This document shows, piece by piece, positions 37,081 through 46,211 of a stretch of 64,000 nucleotides of DNA; within the stretch, counting starts at the first letter, position 1, and each line of letters starts with the position of its first letter. This stretch comes from Linepithema humile (taxonomy: Eukaryota > Arthropoda > Insecta > Hymenoptera > Formicidae). The notes under the pieces were generated by a model. The model worked only from the letters and a program-made list of their open reading frames with translations. It was not told where the DNA came from and ran no database searches. A program made the position numbers and the translations under genes. Location: NCBI RefSeq assembly GCF_040581485.1, contig NC_090128.1, positions 16,649,431 to 16,713,430 on the forward strand. Reading direction: 5' to 3'.

Positions 37081-37525
37081 AAGATTTTTTGACAAAATAC
37101 AGTACAATGATTAATTGTTTACCAAAAGCATACCGTACAAAAAACGCAAAAGTACAAAACTTATATATAAATAATAAAGCTACTTTAACATTGCGTTTTT
37201 CTACATTGCATATATGACAGATATCCTGAGCTCACATATTTATTATTTAATACATTAAAAAATTAAATATATAGAATTGTCGTCAAAATAACCGATAAAA
37301 TAATTTCGTATAAAATAACAATGTCGCCGTACTAAACAAATAATATATCATAGTACATAATTTTGTACTGTTGTCAAAATAGTCTATCTATAGTTAATTC
37401 TTCATACATACTTTCTAGCATGTTGTGTCTTAAAACTATTGTTGATGTATACGTCAGACGATCAATGTACTCTAATGTATACAATAATATATGGAAGTTT
37501 TTGGTGTCGGTAAAATAGCTGATTG

Positions 37526-37584
<59 letters not shown>

Positions 37585-38460
37585 TATATACATATATATA
37601 AGCTTATTTATATATATTATAATTATACTTATAATATACATTTTATATACCTTATAGTTTAAAAGTATCGTAGTAATTTAGTGGAATGTAATAGTATGTA
37701 GAATCGCAGTATATTAAAATTATTGAAAAAGAGTAAACTGTACAAAATTTTATATTTTATTTTATTGTCAGTCAAGTCGGGCCAAGAAGGTAGAGTCAAG
37801 GTAGATATATGTTGAATAGAATGATTCATTCACTGTTTTCGTTTCATAAATTATTTTCCCGTGGTCACTACAAGCAAAATTTCAAAGTGTAATATGCGCT
37901 GATAGCAAACTTGCATATGACAACGCGCTGCGCACGAAATGCAGCGATTATCTATAAGAGTGTAATGTGGAACGGATGCTTTAGCAACAATTTTAGTTAA
38001 CTTTTCTTTCTCAAACATGTAATAACATGTCATTTTTATATTTATTTTGCGACTATGCACAATACAAGTGCGGTATAAACGATGCGTCATGCAGCGCGAC
38101 GCATATAGTGTGATACTGATAATTTATTTTTGAAAGATGCGATTTCGGAACATAATAAAATCATATATGGTTGAATTCAGCGTAAAAAATGCTACAACTT
38201 TTGTCATTACAAAAATTTTGAAATTCGAAAAAATAATAACAAGGGATAGGAGTAAATTAAAAAAATAACATTCTTTGAAAATCCAACTACACAGTTATAA
38301 AGCCTGTTACAAGCCATACAACTTCTATTTGAAACATTTTTTTGTATCTCCTACGGTTTTGGCAATAGTTACACACAAAGAAAAAAACCGTTTTTTTTCA
38401 AAGGGGTGTTTCACCCCTTAAATTTGAAATAGGGCCGCTATAAAAAAATACGTGTCTCCT
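37081..38460. other. A/T-rich intergenic DNA with a (TA)n tract
   Basis: A TA run lies at about 37,530-37,581. A GGGGTGTTTCACCCC palindrome-like motif near 38,403 resembles ends of common insect fold-back repeats. The minus frame at 37,851-38,090 has no recognisable similarity and I do not support it as a gene. Confidence 0.5.
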
Positions 38461-38501
38461 CAAATTGTATGTTTTACAACATATTTCAAGGAGAATCAAA
38501 T

Positions 38502-38518
38502 CGGGGGGGGGGGGGGGA
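38502..38518. repeat. Poly(G) run
   Basis: Sixteen or so consecutive G residues next to the LINE fragment. Confidence 0.9.
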
Positions 38519-38519
38519 C

Positions 38520-39115
38520 ACTTGTGAACGTTCCATGGGAGTCACGAAATATTTTCCAGTTGGTCCTACTATTGTGCAGACGGCATATGGGTTCTCTATA
38601 CATTACTTGACTATTCAGTGTAATTTTGATGGGTGTGTGATCAGAGGAAAGGTCGAAGTTCGACTTGCAGTCGATATAGCGAGTAGATATTCCCTTGGTG
38701 ACAGCAAAATCAATAAGGTCGGGAACTCTATTTTTGTCTGCCGGCCAGTAAATAGGCTGTCCAGTTGAAATAACGTTAAGATTTAGTGCCCTGATTGTAT
38801 AATATAGTTCACGTCCTTTGGGTGTGATTAATCTTGAACCTCAGTGCGCATGCTTGCCGTATAATCTCCAGCTGCAATGAAGCGAAATCCAAGCAGGTTA
38901 AAGAAACTTTTGTACTGCTCTTCTTTGTTGTTGAATTTGGGAGGACAATATACAGAGAAGGCTATAGGACTGGTCCAGTCGTTAACTACAACAATGGTAA
39001 CTTGTATATGTTTTTCGCTGAGTGGGTTAGCAACATCATGCCTAATATTGTTTTTGACTAGAATAGCGGTTCTTCCATGGACAGTGTCATCTGGATGCAT
39101 TCCCAGATAACACAC
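38520..39115 (-). pseudogene. Jockey-type LINE, endonuclease-domain fragment
   Basis: On the minus strand an exonuclease-endonuclease-phosphatase fold is recognisable: VYCPPK, then GFRFIAAGDY (the Asp/Asn catalytic block, with Thr in place of the expected Asn), then in the next frame PDLIDFAVTKG and DLSSDHTPI, the Ser-Asp-His catalytic end. A one-base shift with a stop at about 38,828 separates the two parts. Reverse transcriptase and the N-terminal part are absent. A dead fragment. Confidence 0.8.
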
Positions 39116-39595
39116 AATATTGTATGAATATTCTATGTTGCATCAAATATATTTTTACGAGAATATTCTCGAAGAAATCATTTATATATGTCTGTAAAAT
39201 ATTCTTGTTTATGAAGAATATTCTATAAACCTGCCCAGAATATGTTAAAATCAGCAGTAAGAACATATTGTTTACATATTCTATAAATGTTTACTGAATA
39301 TTCAAATGTACTGAAGATGTACATATAGATGGCGTTCAGAATGCATAGCAGAAAATAGATCAAGATTCAACTTCTATCAATTTCATTTCCGTTCCGCTTC
39401 CGATCAGCATGTGCATTAATAGTTACGCAGTTAGTCTTGATTAGTCTGTACAATTCAAGCCGCAATTATAATTAATACAAAGATTCAATTAATCTAAAGG
39501 TAAGTTTAGATTTTAAGAGTTTTTTTAATAATGCGACGTAAACTAGCCTCGGAATCACGCCAGATCCGAGGGAGCACGCCCAATGGAAATCGGCA
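39116..39595. other. Intergenic stretch, nothing firm
   Basis: A/T-rich with repeated GAATATTCT-like words near 39,125-39,300 that suggest an old repeat. No gene. Confidence 0.5.
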
Positions 39596-39866
39596 ACCGC
39601 GGTACTCCGATCTTCGGGAGTTAGGTAACTTACGCGACGTCGGCAGTAAATGCATGACTCGGTAACTCGCGGTATCGGCAATAAATGCTCGATTCGGTAA
39701 CTCGCGGTATCGGAAATAGATGCTCGATTCGGTAACTCGCGGTACTCCACGCTCGTCGGGAGCAAGGTAACTCGCGAAATCGGCAATAACTGCACGATTC
39801 GGTAACTCGCGGTACTCCGCAAAATTCGGGAGCAAGGTAACTCACGCCATATCGGTAACCGGAAAT
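39596..39866. repeat. 35-bp minisatellite in the leader of an LTR element
   Basis: Units built on GGTAACTCGCGGTATCGGCA repeat in tandem, some with an inserted ACTCC-CGGGAGCAA module. Open minus-strand frames across it (39,472-39,911) are consequences of the repeat and not considered genes. It lies directly downstream (minus orientation) of a primer-binding site. Confidence 0.75.
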
Positions 39867-40010
39867 GGGCGCCAGGTGCGAGTAATCGCACCGCGGTATC
39901 GGTAACTTCAACAGTTCTCTAAAATGCTCGGCCGCTCCCCGCTCAGTATATGGCAGAGGGGCGCAGTTCTTTTATTCGACGTTAAATATCTGGAGTGAGA
40001 GGCGAACACA
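39867..40010 (-). repeat. LTR retroelement: PBS, U5 hairpin and LTR (minus orientation)
   Basis: The minus-strand TGGCGCCCATTT (39,863-39,874) is a primer-binding site. The adjacent GGTGCGA-GTAA-TCGCACC is a hairpin at the LTR end, as at 5,719-5,736, and a GCAGAGGGGCGCAGTTCTTT block follows. The LTR probably continues to the right, but its far end is not resolved. Confidence 0.55.
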
Positions 40011-40184
40011 AGGACAACTCAGTAATTAAGATTTAACAATAATGTATTTCAACGATTTGGTTACAAGGGTTAAAGATGAGTAGTAGTATAGCAATGATGA
40101 TTCTAACTCAGGGATCTGAGAGGGTGCGCAGGTGAAGAGGGGAAGAGGAGTATCAGATAACAGTGGAGGGGGTAATAACATCAT

Positions 40185-40635
40185 CGTTTTTGGAGGAGAG
40201 GGGGTAAATGTGGAGTGGTAGGGGTATCAGATTACAATAATTCCCGGAAGATAAGGATTGTTAATACAAATCGCAAGATAAGGATTCTCGGAAAAGATAA
40301 GGATTGTTTATTGGAAAGAGAACTGTTTATTGGTGCAGGTTTTTTTTTCTACACATCAAAGTAGAGCGCCATGTTGTCGGAATCATTATGTTTATAGTAT
40401 GCAGGTTCGTGTAGATTTACGGATTGCGTCATCGCTGTATTTTAGAACAAAGAGGCAGCATTTGAGCGCCGTTTCTTAGAGGGTGTGATAATGATTGTTA
40501 ATACAAATTGTAGGCATCGCCATGTTGCTAGATGCGTCATCGTGTTTGGAGGAGAGGAGGTAATTTTGGAATGGTGGGGGGTATCAGATCACAATAATTC
40601 CCGGAAGAGATAAGATAAGGATTGTTAATGCAAAT
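40185..40635. repeat. Two direct repeats of ~95 bp
   Basis: 40,185-40,275 and 40,537-40,635 share TTTGGAGGAGAGG, GTATCAGAT(T/C)ACAATAA, TTCCCGGAAGA and AAGGATTGTTAAT. They lie just upstream of the promoter of the outermost left gene and could be LTR, element-end or regulatory sequence. Confidence 0.6.
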
Positions 40636-40682
40636 ATGAACCATCGATAGTTTTAATCAATGTCGTGTGCAACAAGCGGGTA

Positions 40683-40690
40683 TATAAGAC
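40683..40690 (+). promoter_or_regulatory. TATA box for the left outer gene
   Basis: GGGTATATAAGACCC about 40 bp upstream of the ATG at 40,721. The same GTATATAAG core precedes the acidic gene (42,692). Confidence 0.6.
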
Positions 40691-40720
40691 CCGCGAAGAA
40701 CGAGTGGTATAACAGTCGAA

Positions 40721-41320
40721 ATGTTCATCGCACTCTCGGATGAACGCGATATTCTCAATTTAACAGCAGCGGAGTTAGAATTTGTGCCAAAGGTGATTTT
40801 ATTAAGCAAGTTTGCTCGGTTCGTGGACCAAGTGTGGGAGAAACTTCCGGAACACGTAAGAGTGGACCCGGAAGTGCAGGGTTACCGTCGGTGCAAGAAA
40901 CATCACAATCAACCGTGGCAGCGCGACCACATCGACGGACCCGCGCCATACGTTAAAGATTGCACTCTGTGCGAATTAGATGAGAAAAATATCTCTAAAA
41001 ATAGAAAGTGAGAAATATTCAGCGAGTAGATATTTAGGTGTATTGTAAAATGTTTCAGGATCACCACGATGCGACAGCCGAGGAGTCTCGTCGAACTCGC
41101 CAGGAAGGTCATAAACCAGAACGTCGCAAGCAGATACCTATTGAGCGATCTACCGCTTCCGGAGAAGTATATTCGACAATTGTATCAGACGTATGGTCGG
41201 GATCGCTTCGAAAAATTGTTATCAAAATGTAAGACGCAAGTCGAGTACTTAGGCATCGTACAGTTGATGTGTTGTGTCGATGCCGACGAAATGTCGGAAA
41301 TGTTTGTATGCGAATATTGA
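40721..41320 (+). CDS. Two-exon protein: Cys/His module plus SOCS-box-like C-terminus
   Basis: Exon 1 is 40,721-41,007 (donor GTGAGA) and exon 2 is 41,059-41,320 (acceptor TTTCAG). Splicing the 51-nt intron joins them in frame to 182 residues. Residues ~57-90 hold a Cys/His pattern (YRRCKKHH, then DCTLC) that could bind zinc. Exon 2 has SLVELARKVI followed by LSDLPLPEKYIRQLY: the BC-box and Cul5-box order of SOCS boxes, with Ala where most have Cys. SOCS boxes recruit elongin B/C-cullin ubiquitin ligases, so a substrate-adaptor role is possible but is an inference. The right arm keeps exon 1 but has a different second exon. An AATAAA follows the stop directly. Confidence 0.6.
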
Positions 41321-41521
41321 AATAAAAAATTTTTATATTTAAAATGTAAATTTTTTTTTTTATCATCATCCCGCTGTAGTAATATAAGAGAACGCGTCGA
41401 TTGTACCGACTTATCGCGAGTCAAGTTACACCGTTGTAGCGGACCATTTAAATAAACAATTTCAAAAGTTTTATTAAAATAAACTTATTCATATTAAATA
41501 AAAATAATTTAAATTATTATT

Positions 41522-41622
41522 CCTGTGCCTCATCTTATTCACTGACCTATCCTACCGCGAGATAAGCGACAGATCATATGTCACGAGGATCGTATAACTG
41601 AGGTGGAATAAAAGTCGTACGA
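41522..41622. promoter_or_regulatory. Repeated convergent-gene spacer element, copy 1
   Basis: CTCATCTTATTCA, then CCTATCCTACCGCGAGATAA, GCGACAGATCATAT and GGTGGAATAAAAGTCGTACG. It is homologous to 44,199-44,299 and lies, as that copy does, between 3' ends of convergent genes. It contains a plus-strand AATAAA. Confidence 0.65.
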
Positions 41623-41908
41623 TATAAATCATTTTTTTCTTTTATTTACGACGAATGATATAGAGTGAAATAATTAAGTTATACATTTATTCTAAACACC
41701 AATAATATACTTCAAGTTTTCTTTTTAATACGAATTATCCGCGGTAAAATATAAATTTAATAGGAACTCTAATCTAAGCTTAATATGTAATTTAAGGATG
41801 GGAGGTGAAAGGAGAAAAAATCGCAATAAGATTAATATTAGCAAATTATATTCATAATTTTGTAAAAGATGTTACATAGATGAAAAAAAAATTGTTTCAA
41901 CTGAGCCT

Positions 41909-42058
41909 CTAACGCCTTTCACGATTACGAGGGGGAACGGGGGGAGGCGCTTGAGTCGTCCTCGGACGAGGCTCAACCACAGCTATCGGCTTGTGGTACA
42001 CTCCGCAATCTTTACACTTCTCGTATTCGGAAGTTTTTCTATTCTGATCACGCTCCAT
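41909..42058 (-). CDS. Small basic Cys-motif protein, 49 aa
   Basis: Too short for standard ORF calling but conserved in both arms. The protein has a CKDCGVYHKP knuckle near residues 15-24 and a Pro/Arg-rich tail. A TATATAAG box lies about 65-70 bp upstream on the minus strand (42,124-42,131). The right-arm copy has 48 residues: a 3-bp difference adds one Pro here, so the difference respects the frame. Function unknown; possibly a zinc-binding regulator or virion protein. The high-identity part of the palindrome ends within this gene. Confidence 0.5.
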   Translation of the reverse strand: MERDQNRKTSEYEKCKDCGVYHKPIAVVEPRPRTTQAPPPVPPRNRERR

Positions 42059-42159
42059 TTTCTATACTTTTTTCTCCACCGCGTGCACACTTTGAACTGA
42101 TAAATTTCTCTCTTCCGCACATCTTATATACAGCTCGACGCAAAAACGTCAATTTCGCT

Positions 42160-42335
42160 GTAGTAATAAACGTTAAAAGACGTTTGATAGATGTTAAAAG
42201 TGGTTTAAGTAATGTTGAAAAGATGTACAAAAGATGTTAAAAGTTGTACGTAAGACGTTCAACAATACGTTAAAAGATGTACGATAGACGTTCGATAGAG
42301 GTTCAAAGACGTACGATAGACGTTGAATAAATGGA
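42160..42335. repeat. Iteron-like array (left arm)
   Basis: Variants of GTTAAAAGA(T/C)GTA and ACG(A)TAGACGTT recur about eight times in 175 bp. Non-coding, between the promoters of the small Cys gene and the acidic gene. Candidate regulatory or replication sequence. Confidence 0.55.
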
Positions 42336-42357
42336 AATATGATACGCTGGCCTATCG

Positions 42358-42634
42358 CCTATCGTCCTAGCGAAACCTTAGATCCACGATTACTGTTCCT
42401 CGAAAAGGAAATGCTACTGTCGAGCGAGTTATCTCGTCTTCGACATATTATTGTAAACTATAGTGGATATCGATACGAATGTTAGTTAGCGACGAATAGC
42501 TTAGCACCTATCGTCCTAGCGAAACCTTAGATCCACGATTACTGTTCCTCGAAAAGGAAATGCTGCTGTCGAGCGAGTTATCTCGTCTTCGACATATTAT
42601 TGTAAACTATAGTGGATATCGATACGAATGTTAG
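42358..42634. repeat. Duplicated 128-bp blocks (left arm)
   Basis: 42,358-42,485 and 42,507-42,634 differ by about one base (CCTATCGTCCTAGCGAAACC ... CGATACGAATGTTAG). They lie directly upstream of the acidic-gene promoter. Confidence 0.9.
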
Positions 42635-42691
42635 CTATCTGTGAACATAATTAGATTATAATAAGATTTAGCGGCATCTTTGATGTAAGGG

Positions 42692-42699
42692 TATATAAG
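42692..42699 (+). promoter_or_regulatory. TATA box of the acidic gene (left)
   Basis: TATATAAG about 90 bp upstream of the ATG at 42,790, conserved in the right arm. Confidence 0.55.
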
Positions 42700-42789
42700 C
42701 CGGGATTAACTATTGCATCGACGTATTAACTTCTCAAGGCTCGAGTGGAACGTAGGAAATCATCCGGGAGCTGGTTATTCGTTTTAAAA

Positions 42790-43781
42790 ATGTCTAGTTT
42801 GCGGAAAATTATTGATTCGTGTTTGCGATTGGCGTGTAACTTAAACGGGCTATGCATCGATAATTATTTATCATCGTTATCCGACAACGACGATAATAAT
42901 TATGCGGTATTCGCAAAGTTTGCGGGTGCGTGCCCTAGTGCGGTGCTCGCGGTTTTATTCCGTTTGGGACATTTTTCGATTTATCTGCAGCTCTTGATTA
43001 TTGCTGGCGAAATAATCGAGACAAGGCGAGCGTTCAACGACAACGAGGAAGAGGATGCGGGAGGCTATATCATCAGGCTGTCGAATTGCTATCATGGTGC
43101 GGTAAAAAATGGTAAGTTTCTATTTTTTGTATTATGAATATTAAAACAAAGTTTTAAAAAATTAAAATCATTTTTTTTTTTAGGAACGCTACAACATTCA
43201 ACACCTAAAAAAACCATGGTGGTGGAGGGTGTGGTGCGTGGTACGCGTCAAAACCGTGACGAGCGAGCTACTCGACGTCTCGGGGTAAGACGTCGAGCAG
43301 ATACCTCGCCTGAGGCCGGACCCTCGTGTAAGTCGCTGTATACATTATTTATATGAAATAACAGCATCGATTTTATATTAGGAAATTTTACAAAAAAAAT
43401 TTAATGTTTCAGCTCGCGCTCGAATTGTTCTAAATTGTTCTAACGCCTGAGCTCGTCGATCTCGCGAGCGACGAATCGACGAGCTCACTTCGCGAGGAGG
43501 AGGAAGAGCAGGAAGAAGAATTACAGACTGAGGAAGAGGAATTACAGACTGAGGAAGAGGAATTACAGACTGAGGAAGAGGAGAGGTATTATGAAGGAGG
43601 GGATGAGGAAGGCTACGCGCAAGACGGATGGGGAATGGGTGACAGAGGTAAGAAAGATTGAAAATTTTTACAGTTACTTTTATGCTCGAATTTTATTTTT
43701 TTAAACAATAAAATTTTCACAGGATACAGCCCCCCTGTGATTTCTTACTCTCCCGATTACAATTATCAAACGGGGGAGTAA
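42790..43781 (+). pseudogene. Acidic four-exon gene with 10-bp duplication frameshift (left)
   Basis: Exons at 42,790-43,111, 43,184-43,327, 43,413-43,647 and 43,723-43,781 have good GTAAG/AG borders and matching phases. The ATG at 42,790 (AAAAATGT) is chosen because the longer frame starts at GTG. Exon 1 is helical and hydrophobic (ACPSAVLAVLFRLGHF); exon 2 is Arg-rich; exon 3 is Glu-rich with three 21-bp repeats encoding EEELQTE; exon 4 ends YNYQTGE. In exon 3 a tandem 10-bp duplication (AATTGTTCTA, about 43,422-43,441) shifts the frame and produces a stop at 43,448. The identical break is in the other arm. Function unknown; Arg-rich plus Glu-rich low-complexity sequence suggests a nucleic-acid or scaffold role. 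Confidence 0.55.
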
Positions 43782-43900
43782 AGTAAAAAGAAGAAAATCG
43801 AGAGGTGAGTTGATTTAACACTACAAATTTTTCGATTTTATATTTTCATACTCAAATTTTTTTAATTAATTCATTAATTTTTAATTTTGACTTTTTGCAG

Positions 43901-44143
43901 TTTAAACAGGTGGTGGTGGAGAAGAAGAGTCGGAGGAAAACTTGGTCGGGCGAGGTTCCTGCGGCGCGCTTTCGAAGTCGTCGGTTTCGCCAGTCGATTC
44001 CTCGCGAGGAAAGAACGGAGGAAACAAGGCAAGCGGAGGGATATCGATGCGGCGGTGGTGGAAAGGCGTCGGAAGAACATTTTTATGCAATTGAAAAAAT
44101 TCTGTTTGCTCAAATGTACATATATTTTTTTTTAGTTTTTTAA
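43901..44143 (+). CDS. Basic protein segment after a splice acceptor (left)
   Basis: Open from an acceptor TTTTTGCAG at 43,892-43,900 to a stop at 44,143. Arg/Lys-rich (VVEKKSRRK, RFRSRRFRQ), then a Gly-rich and a hydrophobic tail. No in-frame ATG with a convincing upstream exon: the preceding exon has stops in this phase. Compared with the right arm there are three separate one-base differences within about 35 bp that together restore the frame. A DNA-condensing virion protein is one guess; untranslated sequence is the other. Confidence 0.35.
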   Translation, partial: FKQVVVEKKSRRKTWSGEVPAARFRSRRFRQSIPREERTEETRQAEGYRCGGGGKASEEHFYAIEKILFAQMYIYFFLVF

Positions 44144-44198
44144 TAAATATTATTTATATTAAATAAATTAATTTTTCATTTTTTTTACCAGACTCTTT

Positions 44199-44299
44199 CC
44201 CCATCCTATTCAACGTCCTATTTTACTGCGAGATAAGCGATAGACCATATTATATGGTGGATTATGTGATGGGTAAAAGGTGGAATAAAAGTCATACGA
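44199..44299. promoter_or_regulatory. Repeated convergent-gene spacer element, copy 2
   Basis: CCCATCCTATTCA, CCTATTTTACTGCGAGATAA, GCGATAGACCATAT and GGTGGAATAAAAGTCATACG. A plus-strand AATAAA serves the basic segment side. A minus-strand AATAAA (about 44,314-44,319) just outside it serves the exonuclease-like gene. Confidence 0.7.
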
Positions 44300-44329
44300 G
44301 TGTGATACACATCATTTTATTAGCATAAA

Positions 44330-44830
44330 TCATAGTTGTTTTACACGTTTGTTACGCTCAAACCACCACTTGTACAATTTGCAAACATTCCGCATAGCGC
44401 AATGTCTCGTGTGATACGCGCAGCGCAAGGTTCCGATTACATCCAAGTTCGTCAGGCGTGCGATATCTTCGTAATCCGCATCTATTGTTTCAATCTCTAC
44501 ATCATCTTCCAAAATCTCGCACAACCACTTTTTCTTCTCGAGTCCTTTCACGTATATCAGAGACGGTTCCGTACCAATGGCATTGTTGATAAGACTTTTC
44601 ATCTGACTGTACGAGACGTGTCCATCTTCCCATCGGAAGCCGTGGTGGTGTATCCGTAACCAACACGCCAGCGATTTTTCCGATTTCGTCAACAGATACC
44701 ACGGTACGTGTTCACGAAATACGTAATGAGATAGCGTTTCGCCATCTCGAAGTACCGCTACCTCTTTCACGATAAAAATGTTGTTGAACGCGTAACCTTG
44801 CAAGTCGACGAAAATTGGTACGTTCGACAT
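44330..44830 (-). CDS. Degenerate DEDDh-exonuclease-like Polinton protein (left)
   Basis: Last gene of the collinear capsid block. The ATG giving MSNVPIFVDLQG is preferred; an upstream in-frame ATG at 44,863 is possible. The layout recalls DEDDh 3'-5' exonucleases: motif I would be FVDLQ, where the second acidic residue is Gln; KEVAVL follows; and near the C-terminus HCAMRNV matches the HxAxxD motif, with Asn for Asp. With two metal ligands replaced, catalysis is doubtful. I recognise it as a conserved companion of insect Polintons with no established role. Identical in both arms. Confidence 0.6.
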   Translation of the reverse strand: MSNVPIFVDLQGYAFNNIFIVKEVAVLRDGETLSHYVFREHVPWYLLTKSEKSLACWLRIHHHGFRWEDGHVSYSQMKSLINNAIGTEPSLIYVKGLEKKKWLCEILEDDVEIETIDADYEDIARLTNLDVIGTLRCAYHTRHCAMRNVCKLYKWWFERNKRVKQL

Positions 44831-44888
44831 CGTCGTCGACCGTCGGAAAACTGACGTTCCCATTCGCACACGTCTAATTTATAACTTT

Positions 44889-46088
44889 TCACACGAGTCT
44901 GCGCACAATGTTGTTCAGTGGATTATATTCGACCATTCGATCGTGTATAATGAGACAATAGGCGGTGGTGTTGGCCGGTATATTTTCCTTACAATCAAAT
45001 TCTATTCGCACGTCAACGGTGGCGCTCTTGACAGAGTCGTTTTGTCGCGAACAATCTATGACTACGAACGGACCGGCTTTCGAGAATTCATCGATGTCCA
45101 AATACGTATCGTCCTGTCCATAATAGGCTTTGCGGAAACGTGCATACATATTGTACAGTATAGCGTATCGACTCTTGTCGAAATCCAAATTCATGTCGTC
45201 GTACGGATAAAAATCTGAATTCAGATGCAGTCTCACATTGGTGAGTTTACAAGCGTCAAATTGCGTAGCGTTTTCAGACAGTACGTTTTTTCGACCGGTT
45301 TGGAGAGCAAAGATTACGTATCGCGGTTTTTCCAATTGCGTCGCAGCTTTGACCGCCCAGGAATGCTTCGTTGTATTCTGCAGCAGAGGAAACTCGTACA
45401 GATCCCACGAACGGAAGCACACGCTCAGATATCTTCCGCTTTCCAAAGTTCGAAGAAGAGACAGCTTGTTGACTTCGCTCAGAGATACATGCGGCATTCG
45501 CCACTGTATCTTGAGTAGTTCGATCGTTGGATTCGTACCGACTCGTCCAACGAGAGAATTATTATCGTTGCGCGATCGTATCAATACAAGTTCGTGACGA
45601 GCGTTGATTACAATCCGTTTGTAGTCCTCGCAGAATCCTAAAAGAGTATTGAGCGGAACGCAAAAATTAAAGTTTCCATCGAGCAACGGATTTCCATCCG
45701 GATTCCACGATGCGTATTTCAGCGTCTTGCTCTTCTCCGTCGTCAGCGATACATAGTTTTTGATCGTGCTCGTTATTCCAACGTTTCTGTTACGATCGAT
45801 TTCAACTCCGTCGAGCTCGTATCGCATTTCATCAAACATGAACGCGACACAATTATTTCCCATTATACACACGTTATCTCTATTCTCATCGGCAGAAGTA
45901 ACGAGTTTTCCTTCAACGTAGAGAAAACTCTCACACGGTAACGTGTACAAATCCTGTTGCTGTATCGGTATTCGTATCTCGTCGCTGTGTCCCAACGTCG
46001 TGTTAGCGTACGGATTGTACGTGTGCATCTCATATTTCACGATACGCTCGTCGAAGACGGGCTCGTCAGCGATGTCGAGTATATCCAT
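44889..46088 (-). CDS. MCP: Probable double-jelly-roll major capsid protein (left)
   Basis: 399 residues, ATG at 46,088, directly downstream of the penton gene and 58 bp before the exonuclease-like gene. The N-terminus has HTYNPYANTTLGHSDEIRIP and DLYTLPCESFLYVEGKL, characteristic of the Polinton capsid protein of insects. The beta-rich length fits two jelly rolls. It would form the pseudo-hexameric capsomers of an icosahedral virion. Neighbourhood (ATPase, protease, penton) supports the call. The right-arm copy differs by Pro/Leu near residue 10. It is short compared with vertebrate Polinton capsid proteins, so a fold prediction would help. Confidence 0.75.
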   Translation of the reverse strand: MDILDIADEPVFDERIVKYEMHTYNPYANTTLGHSDEIRIPIQQQDLYTLPCESFLYVEGKLVTSADENRDNVCIMGNNCVAFMFDEMRYELDGVEIDRNRNVGITSTIKNYVSLTTEKSKTLKYASWNPDGNPLLDGNFNFCVPLNTLLGFCEDYKRIVINARHELVLIRSRNDNNSLVGRVGTNPTIELLKIQWRMPHVSLSEVNKLSLLRTLESGRYLSVCFRSWDLYEFPLLQNTTKHSWAVKAATQLEKPRYVIFALQTGRKNVLSENATQFDACKLTNVRLHLNSDFYPYDDMNLDFDKSRYAILYNMYARFRKAYYGQDDTYLDIDEFSKAGPFVVIDCSRQNDSVKSATVDVRIEFDCKENIPANTTAYCLIIHDRMVEYNPLNNIVRRLV

Positions 46089-46211
46089 CTCTTTAAACGT
46101 TTCTCACAACGAATCCCAACGATTTTAAAAAGTTTACGTTCGTCGTACTGAGCCTCTTGAATGGCGATGTTTTCCCAATTTTCGTTGTTCTCTCAATCAC
46201 TCGCTGTTCGT

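Noticed and set aside
39472..39911. Overlapping 93- to 139-aa minus-strand frames
   Set aside because: They are read-through of a 35-bp minisatellite; several frames are open at once, as expected from the repeat.
40185..40635. Terminal inverted repeat of the Polinton
   Set aside because: The two copies are direct, not inverted, and no matching copy exists on the other side; element ends were not found in the window.
45225..45597. 97- and 119-aa frames opposite the capsid gene
   Set aside because: Shadows of the capsid gene on the other strand; the same is true of 48,213-48,656, 47,534-47,803 and their mirrors.
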